NCBI GenBank assembly: GCA_034766995.1
Contig: CM068321.1
Span: forward strand, 11,893,026 to 11,957,025
Length of the DNA stretch: 64,000 nt
Origin: Acanthacorydalis orientalis
Lineage: Eukaryota > Arthropoda > Insecta > Megaloptera > Corydalidae
Direction of reading: 5' to 3'
Of this stretch, positions 54,734-64,000 are shown piece after piece; within the stretch, counting starts at the first letter, position 1; every line of letters begins with the position of its first letter. A program made the translations under genes and the position numbers. Under the pieces are notes generated by a model that ran no database searches, was not told the origin of the DNA, and worked only from the letters and a program-made list of their open reading frames with translations.

Positions 54734-56023
54734 ATTTGCATATCCGCGTTAGCCCTGGTGGCACTAGCTGCTGAGGATTCTAAGAAGGCAGAGCCTCAAC
54801 AGGAGAAAAAACAGGAGAAACGCGGTCTTCTTGGACTTGGCGCCCACGGAGGATTCGACGGAGGATTCGGAGGTGGACATGGTGGTGGACATGACGGTGG
54901 ACATGGCGGTTTTGGTGGTAGTGATGGTGGTTTTGGTGGTGGTCACGGTGGTTTCGAAGGAGGACATGGCTTCGGTGGAGCATCGAGCGGCGGCTCCAGC
55001 CACGGTTGGCAACCAGTCCAAAGCGGTCATCACGAACACGTGAAAACCATTGTTGTAGAAAAGAAGATCCCTGTACCATACACTGTTGAGAAGAAAGTAC
55101 CATACACGGTTGAAAAGAAAGTACCATATGAAGTCAAAGTACCGGTTCCACAACCGTACGTAGTTGAAAAGAAAGTACCTTATACCGTCAAAGAATACAT
55201 CAAAGTACCATATGCTGTGCCACAACCTTACACAGTAGAGAAGAAAATTCCATATGAAGTTAAAGTACCAGTCGATAAACCATATGAAGTGAAAGTATCA
55301 GTTCCTCAACCCTACACCGTCGAAAAACATGTACCATATCCAGTTAAGGTTCCAGTGCCCCAACCTTACACTGTTGAGAAGAAGGTTCCTTATGAAGTGA
55401 AAGTTGAAGTACCTGTACCACAACCTTACACAGTTGAAAAGAAGGTACCATACGAAGTCAAGGTCCCAGTCGACAGACCTTACACCGTTCACGTACCTAA
55501 ACCATACCCAGTTACTGTTGAAAAGAAGATCCCTTACACTGTTGAGAAACCTGTACCATACCATGTCAAAGTACCAGTTGATAAACCATACCCCGTGGAA
55601 GTACAAAAGCCATATCCATACCACGTGAAAGTACCAGTACCTCAACCATACCACGTTGAAAAGAAGGTACCATACACTGTTGAAAAACCAGTCCCATACC
55701 AAGTGAAAGTACCAGTCGACAAACCATACCCTGTATACAAGGAAGTACCATACCCAGTAGAAAAACCAGTACCTTATCCAGTTAAGGTTCCAGTACATGT
55801 ACCTGTTCACGTGCAATCGCATCATCAAGGATCTTCAGGCGCCGGTTTTGGAGGACACGGATTCTCATCTTCAGGAGGACATGATATCTCTTCGTCGGGA
55901 GGACATGGAATCTCATCTTCAGGAGGACATGGATTCTCATCATCAGGAGGACATGGATTCTCTTCGTCGGGAGGACACGGATTCTCATCATCGGGAGGAG
56001 ACAGTTATGGACACCATCATTGA
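54734..56023 (+). CDS. Secreted Pro-Tyr/Val/Lys-repeat cuticle protein, Vajk-like, second exon
   Basis: Joined in frame to the four-codon first exon, this gives a 433-residue protein. Residues 1-17 (MKILICISALALVALAA) form a clear signal peptide. A charged segment ends in a Lys-Arg pair at 33-34, followed by GLLGLG. Residues about 41-96 are Gly/His/Phe-rich. About 107-367 are some 27 Pro-Tyr units of the kinds VPYTVEKK, VPYEVKVPV and QPYTVEKK, spaced 9-10 residues apart. The tail is a Gly/Ser/His repeat of eight residues (GHGFSSSG) ending HHH. The mature part has no cysteine, and I see no Rebers-Riddiford chitin-binding motif. Low-complexity proteins of this make-up are structural components of insect cuticle. 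The Vajk proteins of Drosophila are the nearest family I recall. Regular Tyr and Lys suggest cross-linking during sclerotisation, which is inference. The frame also reads on past the TAG at 54731-54733 only through splicing, which fixes the acceptor. Confidence 0.85.
   Translation: MCISALALVALAAEDSKKAEPQQEKKQEKRGLLGLGAHGGFDGGFGGGHGGGHDGGHGGFGGSDGGFGGGHGGFEGGHGFGGASSGGSSHGWQPVQSGHHEHVKTIVVEKKIPVPYTVEKKVPYTVEKKVPYEVKVPVPQPYVVEKKVPYTVKEYIKVPYAVPQPYTVEKKIPYEVKVPVDKPYEVKVSVPQPYTVEKHVPYPVKVPVPQPYTVEKKVPYEVKVEVPVPQPYTVEKKVPYEVKVPVDRPYTVHVPKPYPVTVEKKIPYTVEKPVPYHVKVPVDKPYPVEVQKPYPYHVKVPVPQPYHVEKKVPYTVEKPVPYQVKVPVDKPYPVYKEVPYPVEKPVPYPVKVPVHVPVHVQSHHQGSSGAGFGGHGFSSSGGHDISSSGGHGISSSGGHGFSSSGGHGFSSSGGHGFSSSGGDSYGHHH
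55853..55996 (+). repeat. 24-bp coding minisatellite, six tandem units
   Basis: Six units of the form GGACAYGGATTCTCATCWTC + RGGA encode the GHGFSSSG octapeptide of the protein tail. The serine codons alternate between TCATCTTCA/TCATCATCA and TCTTCGTCG types, so the array was copied in blocks. It is likely to vary in unit number between individuals or species. Confidence 0.9.
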
Positions 56024-56240
56024 TTTGAGAACAATTCATAGTTAAAACTCTACCTCTACTTTAAATTTACGTTATTGTTATCATTCTACGCTTATTTTAT
56101 ATGTATTTTTTTTTGTATCACAAACTGTTCATTTGTTCTATTACCCTTTTTCAACGAATTAATACAATCGTACTGACTAATGTTCTGATGACTATACAAT
56201 TTGTAGCAAACAAGTAGAAATAAATAAATTTTGTTGACAC
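56024..56240 (+). terminator. 3' untranslated region and polyadenylation signal of the cuticle gene
   Basis: Two overlapping AATAAA hexamers at 56219-56228 lie about 195 nt after the TGA at 56021-56023. Cleavage would be expected within the next 10-30 nt. The intervening sequence is AT-rich and non-coding. Confidence 0.75.
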
Positions 56241-56412
56241 TAAGTTTATTTTATTATATTTTTTACCATACACACGTTCAATAAACAAAGTGGTTTTTTA
56301 ATTGTCAATATAAAATCTTAATTAAAGCGATAATTAAGTTTGTATTCCATCTTTGTTTGTTATTTTTTATTCTATATAATCTTATTATTGTGTCTGTACA
56401 TGTAATGTGGTT

Positions 56413-56488
<76 letters not shown>

Positions 56489-57150
56489 GATTTCATTTTT
56501 TTAATGATTGTATAATTGTTATTATGTTTAGATTCATTTAATTCTATATACATTGAAGAAAAAACTGGAAAACCCAATTATATTTAATTGTGGAATAAAT
56601 AAATGTTTTTCTCTGTTAGATTTTTGTTCAGTGAGTATAAAATATAAAAATATATAATTAAATATAAAGGTACTGTCGGAGACATCTATTATATATATAT
56701 ATATATATATGTGTGTATGTGTGTGTGTGTGTATGTATGCAGTAAATAATTTTTTCTCATATAATTTCTCGGTCTTCTCATACGAAGCCGGAACAATCAC
56801 TTTGTGCTAACACAATAATTAAAATTAGATCTCGTTCTATAGCAATAATAATTAGTGTTTGTAGAAAGCATCGTACGCCAGCAATCAATTCACCGCACAT
56901 CGTTGCTTCATTACGACTTCTCCGATTCGGCCAAAACTGAAACATACACATATGTCGTTCTGCATTTTACAATTACTTATGCCACTGATGATCGACCATG
57001 CATGTAGACAAACTTAAATAAACTTATACTTGCATGACTTGGAACCGCTAATTTTATATCTTTTCACTTTTGTTTCAAAGTACATTACTCTATATTGAAC
57101 ATAAAACGCGGAAATTACTGGCTGAAAGTATATTTAAATATCTCTTACAC
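56241..57150. other. AT-rich DNA with a small GC-richer patch
   Basis: A TA array at 56415-56486 and a TA/TG array at about 56687-56734. A patch at 56865-56960 (CATCGTACGCCAGCAATC onward) is GC-richer and may be a small control element. No gene recognised. Confidence 0.45.
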
Positions 57151-57165
57151 TATATATATATATAC

Positions 57166-57241
<76 letters not shown>

Positions 57242-57242
57242 A
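57151..57242. repeat. Compound (TA)n(TG)n microsatellite, ~90 bp
   Basis: TA blocks with ACATATA and GTATATA steps ending in about ten TG repeats. Confidence 0.95.
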
Positions 57243-58827
57243 TGTATCTATTTTAGAATAAATTATTTGATACAGTACAGAGTGCTTTTAAAATTATTTT
57301 CATTCTGTTAAATTATAAAATGTATTCAATTAATTGAAAAGACAATCTCTAATTTAATGATTAATTCAATAAAAATATTGAAAAGTGATTTGAAACACAT
57401 AAAATGATGTAATAATTCGCATTGTTTAAGTCGATTGTAAATAGTTATTACTATTGAGATTATCATTTCATTAAAAGATAGTTATTACTGTTCAGATTAT
57501 GATTTCATTATATGCGCATACTATTTAAAATTTTACTGAAATAAATGGTTTAAAGTAAGAGAAATATATTAAACAGACAGTAGAAGTATACATAGGCAGT
57601 AGAAGTCTTTTTGAGTATTTCTTTAGAGAATAGAAATCAAATTATTTAATTATTTTTCTTCTGAATAGAAACTTCTTTTTTATCAAAGTTATTAATTCAT
57701 AAATAGTCTATCAACAAGTTCTTGAGAACAAGATTAATTACTTCGAATTTTAAATAAAAAAAAATATGTTTCCTAATTATTATGAATTAAAATTAATATT
57801 TTCATTATATAATTCAACTGGGTTTATCTAAAAATCATTCAAATATATTAATGAATTAAAATATATAGGCTGTATTTCAAATATTTTTCTACTCAAAAAT
57901 GTATGTATTATTTTATGTATTCAAACATAGATAGAATATAACAATACCATTGAAATGAAACGATCATATACGAGTATGTCAATAGTGTTCAATCATATTT
58001 ATTCTTAATATTTAAATTTCTTTCTATTTTTATCTAACCTCACTATCGATGATGAGATATAATTCATATTCTAATTATTTAGTAACAACGAAGATGCATG
58101 TTAATTAATTAATTTTATTTATCTTATATGTATAAATTATTATTAGATATAGAAAAAAATGTACCTCAACTTTGTTTATATCTATCGTCATTACAAAATT
58201 CGAATAAGAATGAAACCAATGCTTATTGAATGATGAAGTTAAAATTATACTTTAATTTAATCGTTTTTCCCTTTTATAAAATATTAAAAAAATTTTATAA
58301 AATAGCTTATCACTTTTATACAAACATTAATTTTTGGAGAACATGCAGTTCAAAAGACAATAACTTATGATGTACTATTCCCAAATGCCGATAACTTTTC
58401 TGTTTCTTCAGTAGTTCATACACTTTCTTATTTTTTACTATTATTAGATCGTAACTATATACATTTAGATGATTATCGTGTGAATTATGGGCTCATAGAA
58501 TTCGTATTCGATACTCAAAAGTGCATTTAGAGTACAAAAAAACAGTACCACGTTCACAGACGATTAACTACCTCTACTTTTATTTTGAAATAGAATTTAT
58601 TACATTTTTTATAGCTAGGATAAAACTAGTTTTATAATATAATATGAATTTCATTTGATATAAGAACTATTTTAAACATATTTCTAAGATAAATACAGTT
58701 TTTCATGACTCGATTATATAAAAAATTAAAGTTTTCTAGCTCAATAATGTAGATAATAATTCATCTGTTTTCAGTCCGAAATATATGAATAATTGAACAA
58801 CGTAAAACGGTTACTATCAGTTTTGTG

Positions 58828-58880
<53 letters not shown>

Positions 58881-59105
58881 ATTTTCTTACAGTGCCTATA
58901 ATTTTTAATTCTCACAACAATAAATAAAAGGAATATAACAGTATTTTTACACCTATTGATTTATTAAACGTACTTAGAATGTATTGAATTACATATCAAT
59001 AGTTTTTTATACAAATATTTGTAGTTTTAAAGAAAATTCCCTCATATATATATGTATATATATGTATATATATATGCATGTGGTTATGTATGTATGTATA
59101 TATAA

Positions 59106-59158
<53 letters not shown>

Positions 59159-59312
59159 AATGAAAAAATAGTGTGCATGTTGAACAAAGATTGAAAGAAC
59201 TTTGTTGGAAATGTGCAGAAAGGATAGAAACTTTATTGTTAAAGTAAAATTATTTGGACTAATTTATTCAGTAATGAATTATAAAATCTTAGCGATTAGT
59301 ATTATTATATAT

Positions 59313-59363
<51 letters not shown>

Positions 59364-59733
59364 TATGCCACTTGTAGTCTCATTCTAAATAAATATCTTG
59401 TTTTTTTCTTTAAAATTTATTCACTGTTAGTATAAAAGAAATATTTGAATATTATTTCCATAAATCAATCTCTAAAAATCATAATGATATATAAAGAAAA
59501 CAAATTAAATAATTAAATAAACTATGTAAATAATTAAAAATAATGTAAATATTGATGGATGATTTTAATTTCTAAAGTTGAAAAATACTTCAGTTTGAAA
59601 ATAATATTTTTTCGAACTAGAATTAACTTTCACTAAATACTTTGTTTTATAGAATCTTATTCACATTTACTATTATATTACTTCAATAAGTAACTTATAA
59701 TTTCTAAAGAATGATACACATATACACACATAA

Positions 59734-59773
<40 letters not shown>

Positions 59774-60359
59774 TGATGAATTTGTTTTTCTATATGTTAC
59801 TTATTTCTAATAAAAATAACAAGTTTATTGTTAAAAAAATAAAAATTTCTACTTTATAACTTTTTTCATATTAAATTACGAATAAGTTAAGTAAATTTTA
59901 TGTCAAATCTTTATTTTTTATTAAAGATATTTTAAATGATTATAAATAGTTGATGCAATTATTTGAATTTTGTTGGTAATAATGTCCTTAAAGAAGGTAT
60001 AATTTCAAATTTAATATTTTTGATGAAAAATATTAAAAACAAAATAATTTATCTCTGTTTTTGAAATGAAATATTTTAAAAGATTATTCACTATTACTCT
60101 AAATAGGAAAATATATATTATCTGTTCAATAACAATTAATTTAAATAAACTGTTGATATAAAAATGTTGTTAAGTTTTAGTATTTTGATTATTAATATTG
60201 CATCATAAAATTTTTGACTATTTGTTGGATTTTCTTAATATTTGTTCCATTAATTTTGATCATATATAATCGAACTAATTATCTATAGTGTATTTAGTAA
60301 TATATTCTACATTTAAATATTGATAGTACTCGTAATATAGATAGTGTAAAACACTAGTA
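57243..60359. other. AT-rich non-coding DNA
   Basis: TA arrays at about 58830-58878, 59108-59150 and 59318-59360, and a CA/TA array at 59735-59772. No gene recognised. Confidence 0.55.
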
Positions 60360-60660
60360 GTACTTGTATGCGTAGATCGGCTCGATCGTTTAACTGTTGA
60401 AAACATTTTTCACGCTCCGTTGCGTTTAACGGCACTGACGTCAGGTTACGAGTCGCGACAATTTTTACTTTAATGGCCGCCCCAATTGTCCATTATGGCC
60501 GTTGTAATGGGTAATGGCGGCAATTAATAACGCGACACCCTTCGATCCCGGCCGCGCATTAATATGACTCGATTAAGTGGAATTTATTGGCGTTGACAAT
60601 CCCACCGCGCCGAGTTTAATTTCAAATAACGTTTCCTACCGAAAATATGTTTTTTTTTGC
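60360..60660. promoter_or_regulatory. Compact GC-rich block, candidate conserved control element
   Basis: About 300 bp stands out sharply from its AT-rich flanks and is non-coding in all frames. It contains a perfect CRE, TGACGTCA (60436-60443). Three ATGGC cores, the complement of the GCCAT core bound by Pho/YY1, lie at 60473-60477, 60495-60499 and 60514-60518. The last sits in GGTAATGGCGGC, complement GCCGCCATTACC, close to the full YY1 consensus. Homeodomain-type TAAT words and an ATTGTCC Sox-like word are interspersed. This density in so short a block suggests an enhancer or Polycomb-type response element. No promoter motif was seen. Confidence 0.45.
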
Positions 60661-61424
60661 TTGAAAATTTTTTTTTGGTTTTTTACTCAATGCGAGTCTT
60701 AATTCATTTAAGTAATTATTTAATTTTAACTGGTGGTATTGTTTTAATAATTATTCTTATGTCAGTTATTTTTAATATAAAAAAATAATAACTAATAAAA
60801 AAATATGTATTATATCATTAATTACACTATATATAAGAAACTTATTTAAAAAGACCATTAGATATTGAATGAGTGGAATAAAATGTTTACAATGATATAT
60901 ACAAATGTTTACAAACGTTTAGAAGTGAGGCAAGTTACTTATTATTAAAAGTGTAAGAAATGAAGAAGTGAATATGTGGTTTACTTGCAATGATAGATTT
61001 CAAGCTGCTTACAAAATGTTCTTTTAAATTGAAAAGAGTACTTTTGAGACGACTCAATTGATAATACGTAATATGTCGAACAAATTTTGTATCGAAAATC
61101 AAAAACCTAATCATTCTTTATCAAAAATCTAATCGTTTCTGAGAAATCAACCAATATTTATTTACCATTCCAATAACCATTTCTCGTAAGTATTCGATGT
61201 TGCAACAGTTAAACTAAATAAGAAATTGTTCAGTATAACTAGAACATCCTTTCAAATCAAATTTATTTTTCTTAATCATATTTTAAACATACGATAATTT
61301 TACAACTAAGCCGATTCAAATTAATTTATAATTAAAAAATATATTCTTTATGAAACTCAATAACAAATTATTCAATGATATTAATAAATAAAGTATTTTT
61401 AACAATATTATTTTTTTATTTCAC
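60661..61424. other. AT-rich non-coding DNA
   Basis: Nothing recognised. Confidence 0.55.
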
Positions 61425-61705
61425 AAATAAATTTTTTATATCACCCATAAACATATTTTTTTCTGATCAAGTAATATTCAATAACTAATTATTGATTATT
61501 TTAGTTAATACTTATGCACATTTTTATGAGATTTCATCATTCTGAGAGTGTGTAAATACAGAAAAATATAACAATCATTGAAGAAACAGTGTTAAGATAT
61601 ATATTTTTCGGTGCCTTGCACTGTAAAATTGATATTAAATACATAAAAATATATTTAATTATTGAATATTTTTGATATAAAAAATCATACTCGTAGTACT
61701 TGATA
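61425..61705. repeat. Foldback MITE-like element, copy G
   Basis: The left arm has ACCCATAAACATATTTTTTT, CTGATCAAGTAATATTCAAT and TATGCACATTTTTATGAG. The right arm has TTTAATTATTGAATATTTTT and GATATAAAAAATCATA in inverse order. The centre keeps ATTTCATCATTCTGAGAG. Same family as copies A, B and D. Confidence 0.5.
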
Positions 61706-63136
61706 TTGAAAGAAAAATTGAAGTAAACAATTATGATTACTTATTTTCGATTTTCATCATCACAGCAGATCTTTAAAATATATTTCTGATTATAACACTT
61801 TTACAAAAAAAAAACATTCTAGTCAACAAATATCTGACTACGAGTCACTGAAATTAGAAAAAGACTAATGATTCAATTCATTCATTTGACAATAAATCCA
61901 TTTTTAATTACCGAATAAATTTATTTTTCTAATTGTAAAAATACAACTAACTAAGAAAAATGAAAGCCAAAGATATTTTACTCAATTTGGGTAACTTTAT
62001 TATTGTAATATCAATGATTTACAAGAAATTTCAATTCACAATTTTTTAATATTTCCAAAATGATTGGGCTTTCTACAAAAGTACCTGCATGTAAAAGTTG
62101 TCAATTTTGTTGATTGTATCGAATGATACCTTAAAAGTTACCTTTCCTAATTTTTTTTTTTAAAAAAAAAAACGCATTTTTTGTTTCGGAAAAACAATCA
62201 GACTATGAAATTAAATAATCAAGCACGAATCTTTCCAATCGGATAATTTTCAAACCCTTCTATACCTGCAGTACCGATTACAGGGCTCATTGCTACTACT
62301 GATTCGTATCTCTGTAAAATTCTGATCGTATTTTAAGTCGGGAATTAATGCTGAGGTGAATAATTTTTTTGAAGTCGCACAATGAGTCCGAATTTCTTGT
62401 CTATAGATAAATATATGTAATTGGTTACTATTTGAGAGTATATAAAAATGGGATCTTTACTTGAATGATTTTAAAAATTACTTTGTGAATTTGATTTCAG
62501 CGTTTTAATATACGTGTTAATATAATTGTCTTGTATACGATTTTGTCGCATCATGAACAGAGAGTTGTTAGTTAATGATACAATAAATTAAAAATGGAAA
62601 TAAAATAATGATTTTTTGCGAAATATGTAGCATGTCATTTTTTATTCAATAATAAATTAAATTACATTCTTGATATATTTACAACATATTTCAGTAATAA
62701 TGACAAAAATATATAAATAACTTTCAAGGAAACAATTCATGATACAGAAAACAAATGTAAAATATCATATTACTTAGTGAATATTTTACAGAAAAGTCTA
62801 TTCAATTTTCATATATAAGAATTTTTTTTTATTCGAAGATCTTGTTTTATTCGTGTACATTCTACTACATTCATATTCTCAATCACCGAACACCGCACAG
62901 TATTTCTAAGCAACTTCTTTTTCCTAATATATTTATTAACCGTTTAATTACGAGTGAAGTTTTTCATCGTTAGTCTCTTAACCGCTAATCTAATTAAGTC
63001 TAATTAATAATAAATTCAAAGACCCGCCCAACATAAATGTCTTAATAAATATTTGAGTCGGTAGTGTATCATATAAAAGTTTTATATCACAGTAAACAAT
63101 GTGTACATAAACCATAAAACTTCCTTAATTACATTG

Positions 63137-63138
<2 letters not shown>
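61706..63138. other. AT-rich non-coding DNA
   Basis: Nothing recognised. Confidence 0.5.

Positions 63139-63196
<58 letters not shown>
63139..63196. repeat. (TA)n microsatellite, ~58 bp
   Basis: Uninterrupted TA run. Confidence 0.95.
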
Positions 63197-63202
<6 letters not shown>

Positions 63203-64000
63203 CACACAACTTTTGTAGTGAAACGCCTGCAGCTCACTCCTGTGGCCCAAAAATGAAAACAGGATTAACATCAGCTACAAAATATAACATACAATAACAT
63301 ACATAAATAACACTGCGATTATGTTCTTTCTGTTTAATGCATACGTACGGCTAATATAAAACAAGATCGTTGAATACAACTTACACCTACACACACTTTC
63401 ACACCCGTACACACATTTATATTTATATAAATATGTGTGTGTAACGCGGCACGGAACCCATTTTTTTCGCTACACTTTTTTAGTGTACAAATTTTCTTGA
63501 TTTATCGGTACACCAAGGAAATATTAATTGCATCAACTGCGGGAATGTTTATTTTTCATTGCACATTATTAGCGAATAATACTGTACGCCGCTGTGAAAT
63601 ATGAGAAACTCTAGTTTTATATTCTGCTCGTTTACAGAATAACATTGACCTCACTTGAGTAACGACAATGGCAGAGAAACTTCTTTCAGTATATTTTATT
63701 TCTGCGCGAATATAAATTATTTCGTGCTCTCTTGTTCCACTACAACGTTTTCTTAACTAAATAGTTTATTTTCTTCATCGTTTTGCTCTCTGTTTATGTT
63801 TTTAATAATGTCGTCTCTTTATAAATTATATTTTGTCGTAGGATTATTTCGTTAAGTGCTAGAGAATGAAAACTGCATTATGACAACATCTTTTTTTGTC
63901 AATGAATTGACCTTTCAATTCAAACATTTCAGTGAATTAAAAAACAACTTAAATAAAGTTGAATTAATTTTATATTTATTATTTGTACATTTTTTATTTA
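63197..64000. other. Moderately GC-richer non-coding end of the window
   Basis: Composition is less extreme than elsewhere, with patches such as GTAACGCGGCACGGAACCC (63441-63459) and GTACGCCGCTGTGAAATATG (63583-63602). It could be conserved non-coding sequence or the approach to a gene outside the window. No exon could be called. Confidence 0.3.

Noticed and set aside
55298..55828. Long antisense open frames over the cuticle gene (up to 176 codons)
   Set aside because: They mirror the repetitive sense codons, lack their own promoter and signal, and overlap a convincing sense gene.
54758..56023. Cuticle protein starting at the GTG at 54758
   Set aside because: This is only the open-frame edge after an upstream stop. 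The spliced start at 52133 gives a full signal peptide and a TATA/initiator promoter.
54753..56023. Acceptor at GCGTTAG (54751-54752)
   Set aside because: Joining at 54753 would put the first exon out of frame. The AG at 54732-54733 keeps the frame and completes the signal peptide.

Overview
The window looks like insect nuclear DNA. It is very AT-rich (well over three-quarters A+T by eye) and almost free of long reading frames. It carries many (TA)n arrays, decayed transposon pieces, and one confident protein gene with insect-type architecture: a tiny first coding exon, an intron inside the signal peptide, a TATA box and a TCAGT initiator. The species cannot be fixed from sequence alone. The transposon types (IS630/Tc1-mariner, a Jockey-like LINE, piggyBac-type and mariner-type MITEs) fit many insects, Hymenoptera among them.

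Layout. 1-11.2 kb is AT-rich non-coding DNA with an excellent plus-strand recursive splice site (junction 893/894) and the first foldback repeat (4.7-5.1 kb). 11.3-11.9 kb is a GC/CpG-rich island. 12.6-13.5 kb holds a minus-strand LINE fragment, and 14.7-15.1 kb an unexplained open frame. 18.06-18.23 kb resembles a TATA promoter with a non-coding first exon. 20.7-21.35 and 27.3-27.6 kb are further GC-rich islands. 28-46 kb is repeat-dominated: long (TA)n arrays, foldback elements, a 250-bp mariner-like MITE (33.7 kb), a broken IS630-type transposase (42.4-43.3 kb) and a 243-bp piggyBac-like MITE (45.1 kb).

The one confident gene runs from about 52.09 to 56.24 kb on the plus strand. It encodes a secreted, cysteine-free protein of 433 residues with a Gly/His-rich segment, about 260 residues of Pro-Tyr/Val/Lys repeats and a Gly/Ser/His tail. 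It is a low-complexity structural cuticle protein of the kind called Vajk in Drosophila. Downstream, 60.36-60.66 kb is a compact GC-rich block with a perfect CRE and three clustered Pho/YY1 cores, a good candidate for a conserved control element.

How it may fit together (inference): the ratchet-type splice site suggests that at least the left part of the window lies in a very large plus-strand intron. From memory, Drosophila Vajk genes belong to the Nimrod cluster, which is associated with the Ance-3 locus, so the cuticle gene may be nested inside such a host intron. No host exon is visible here.
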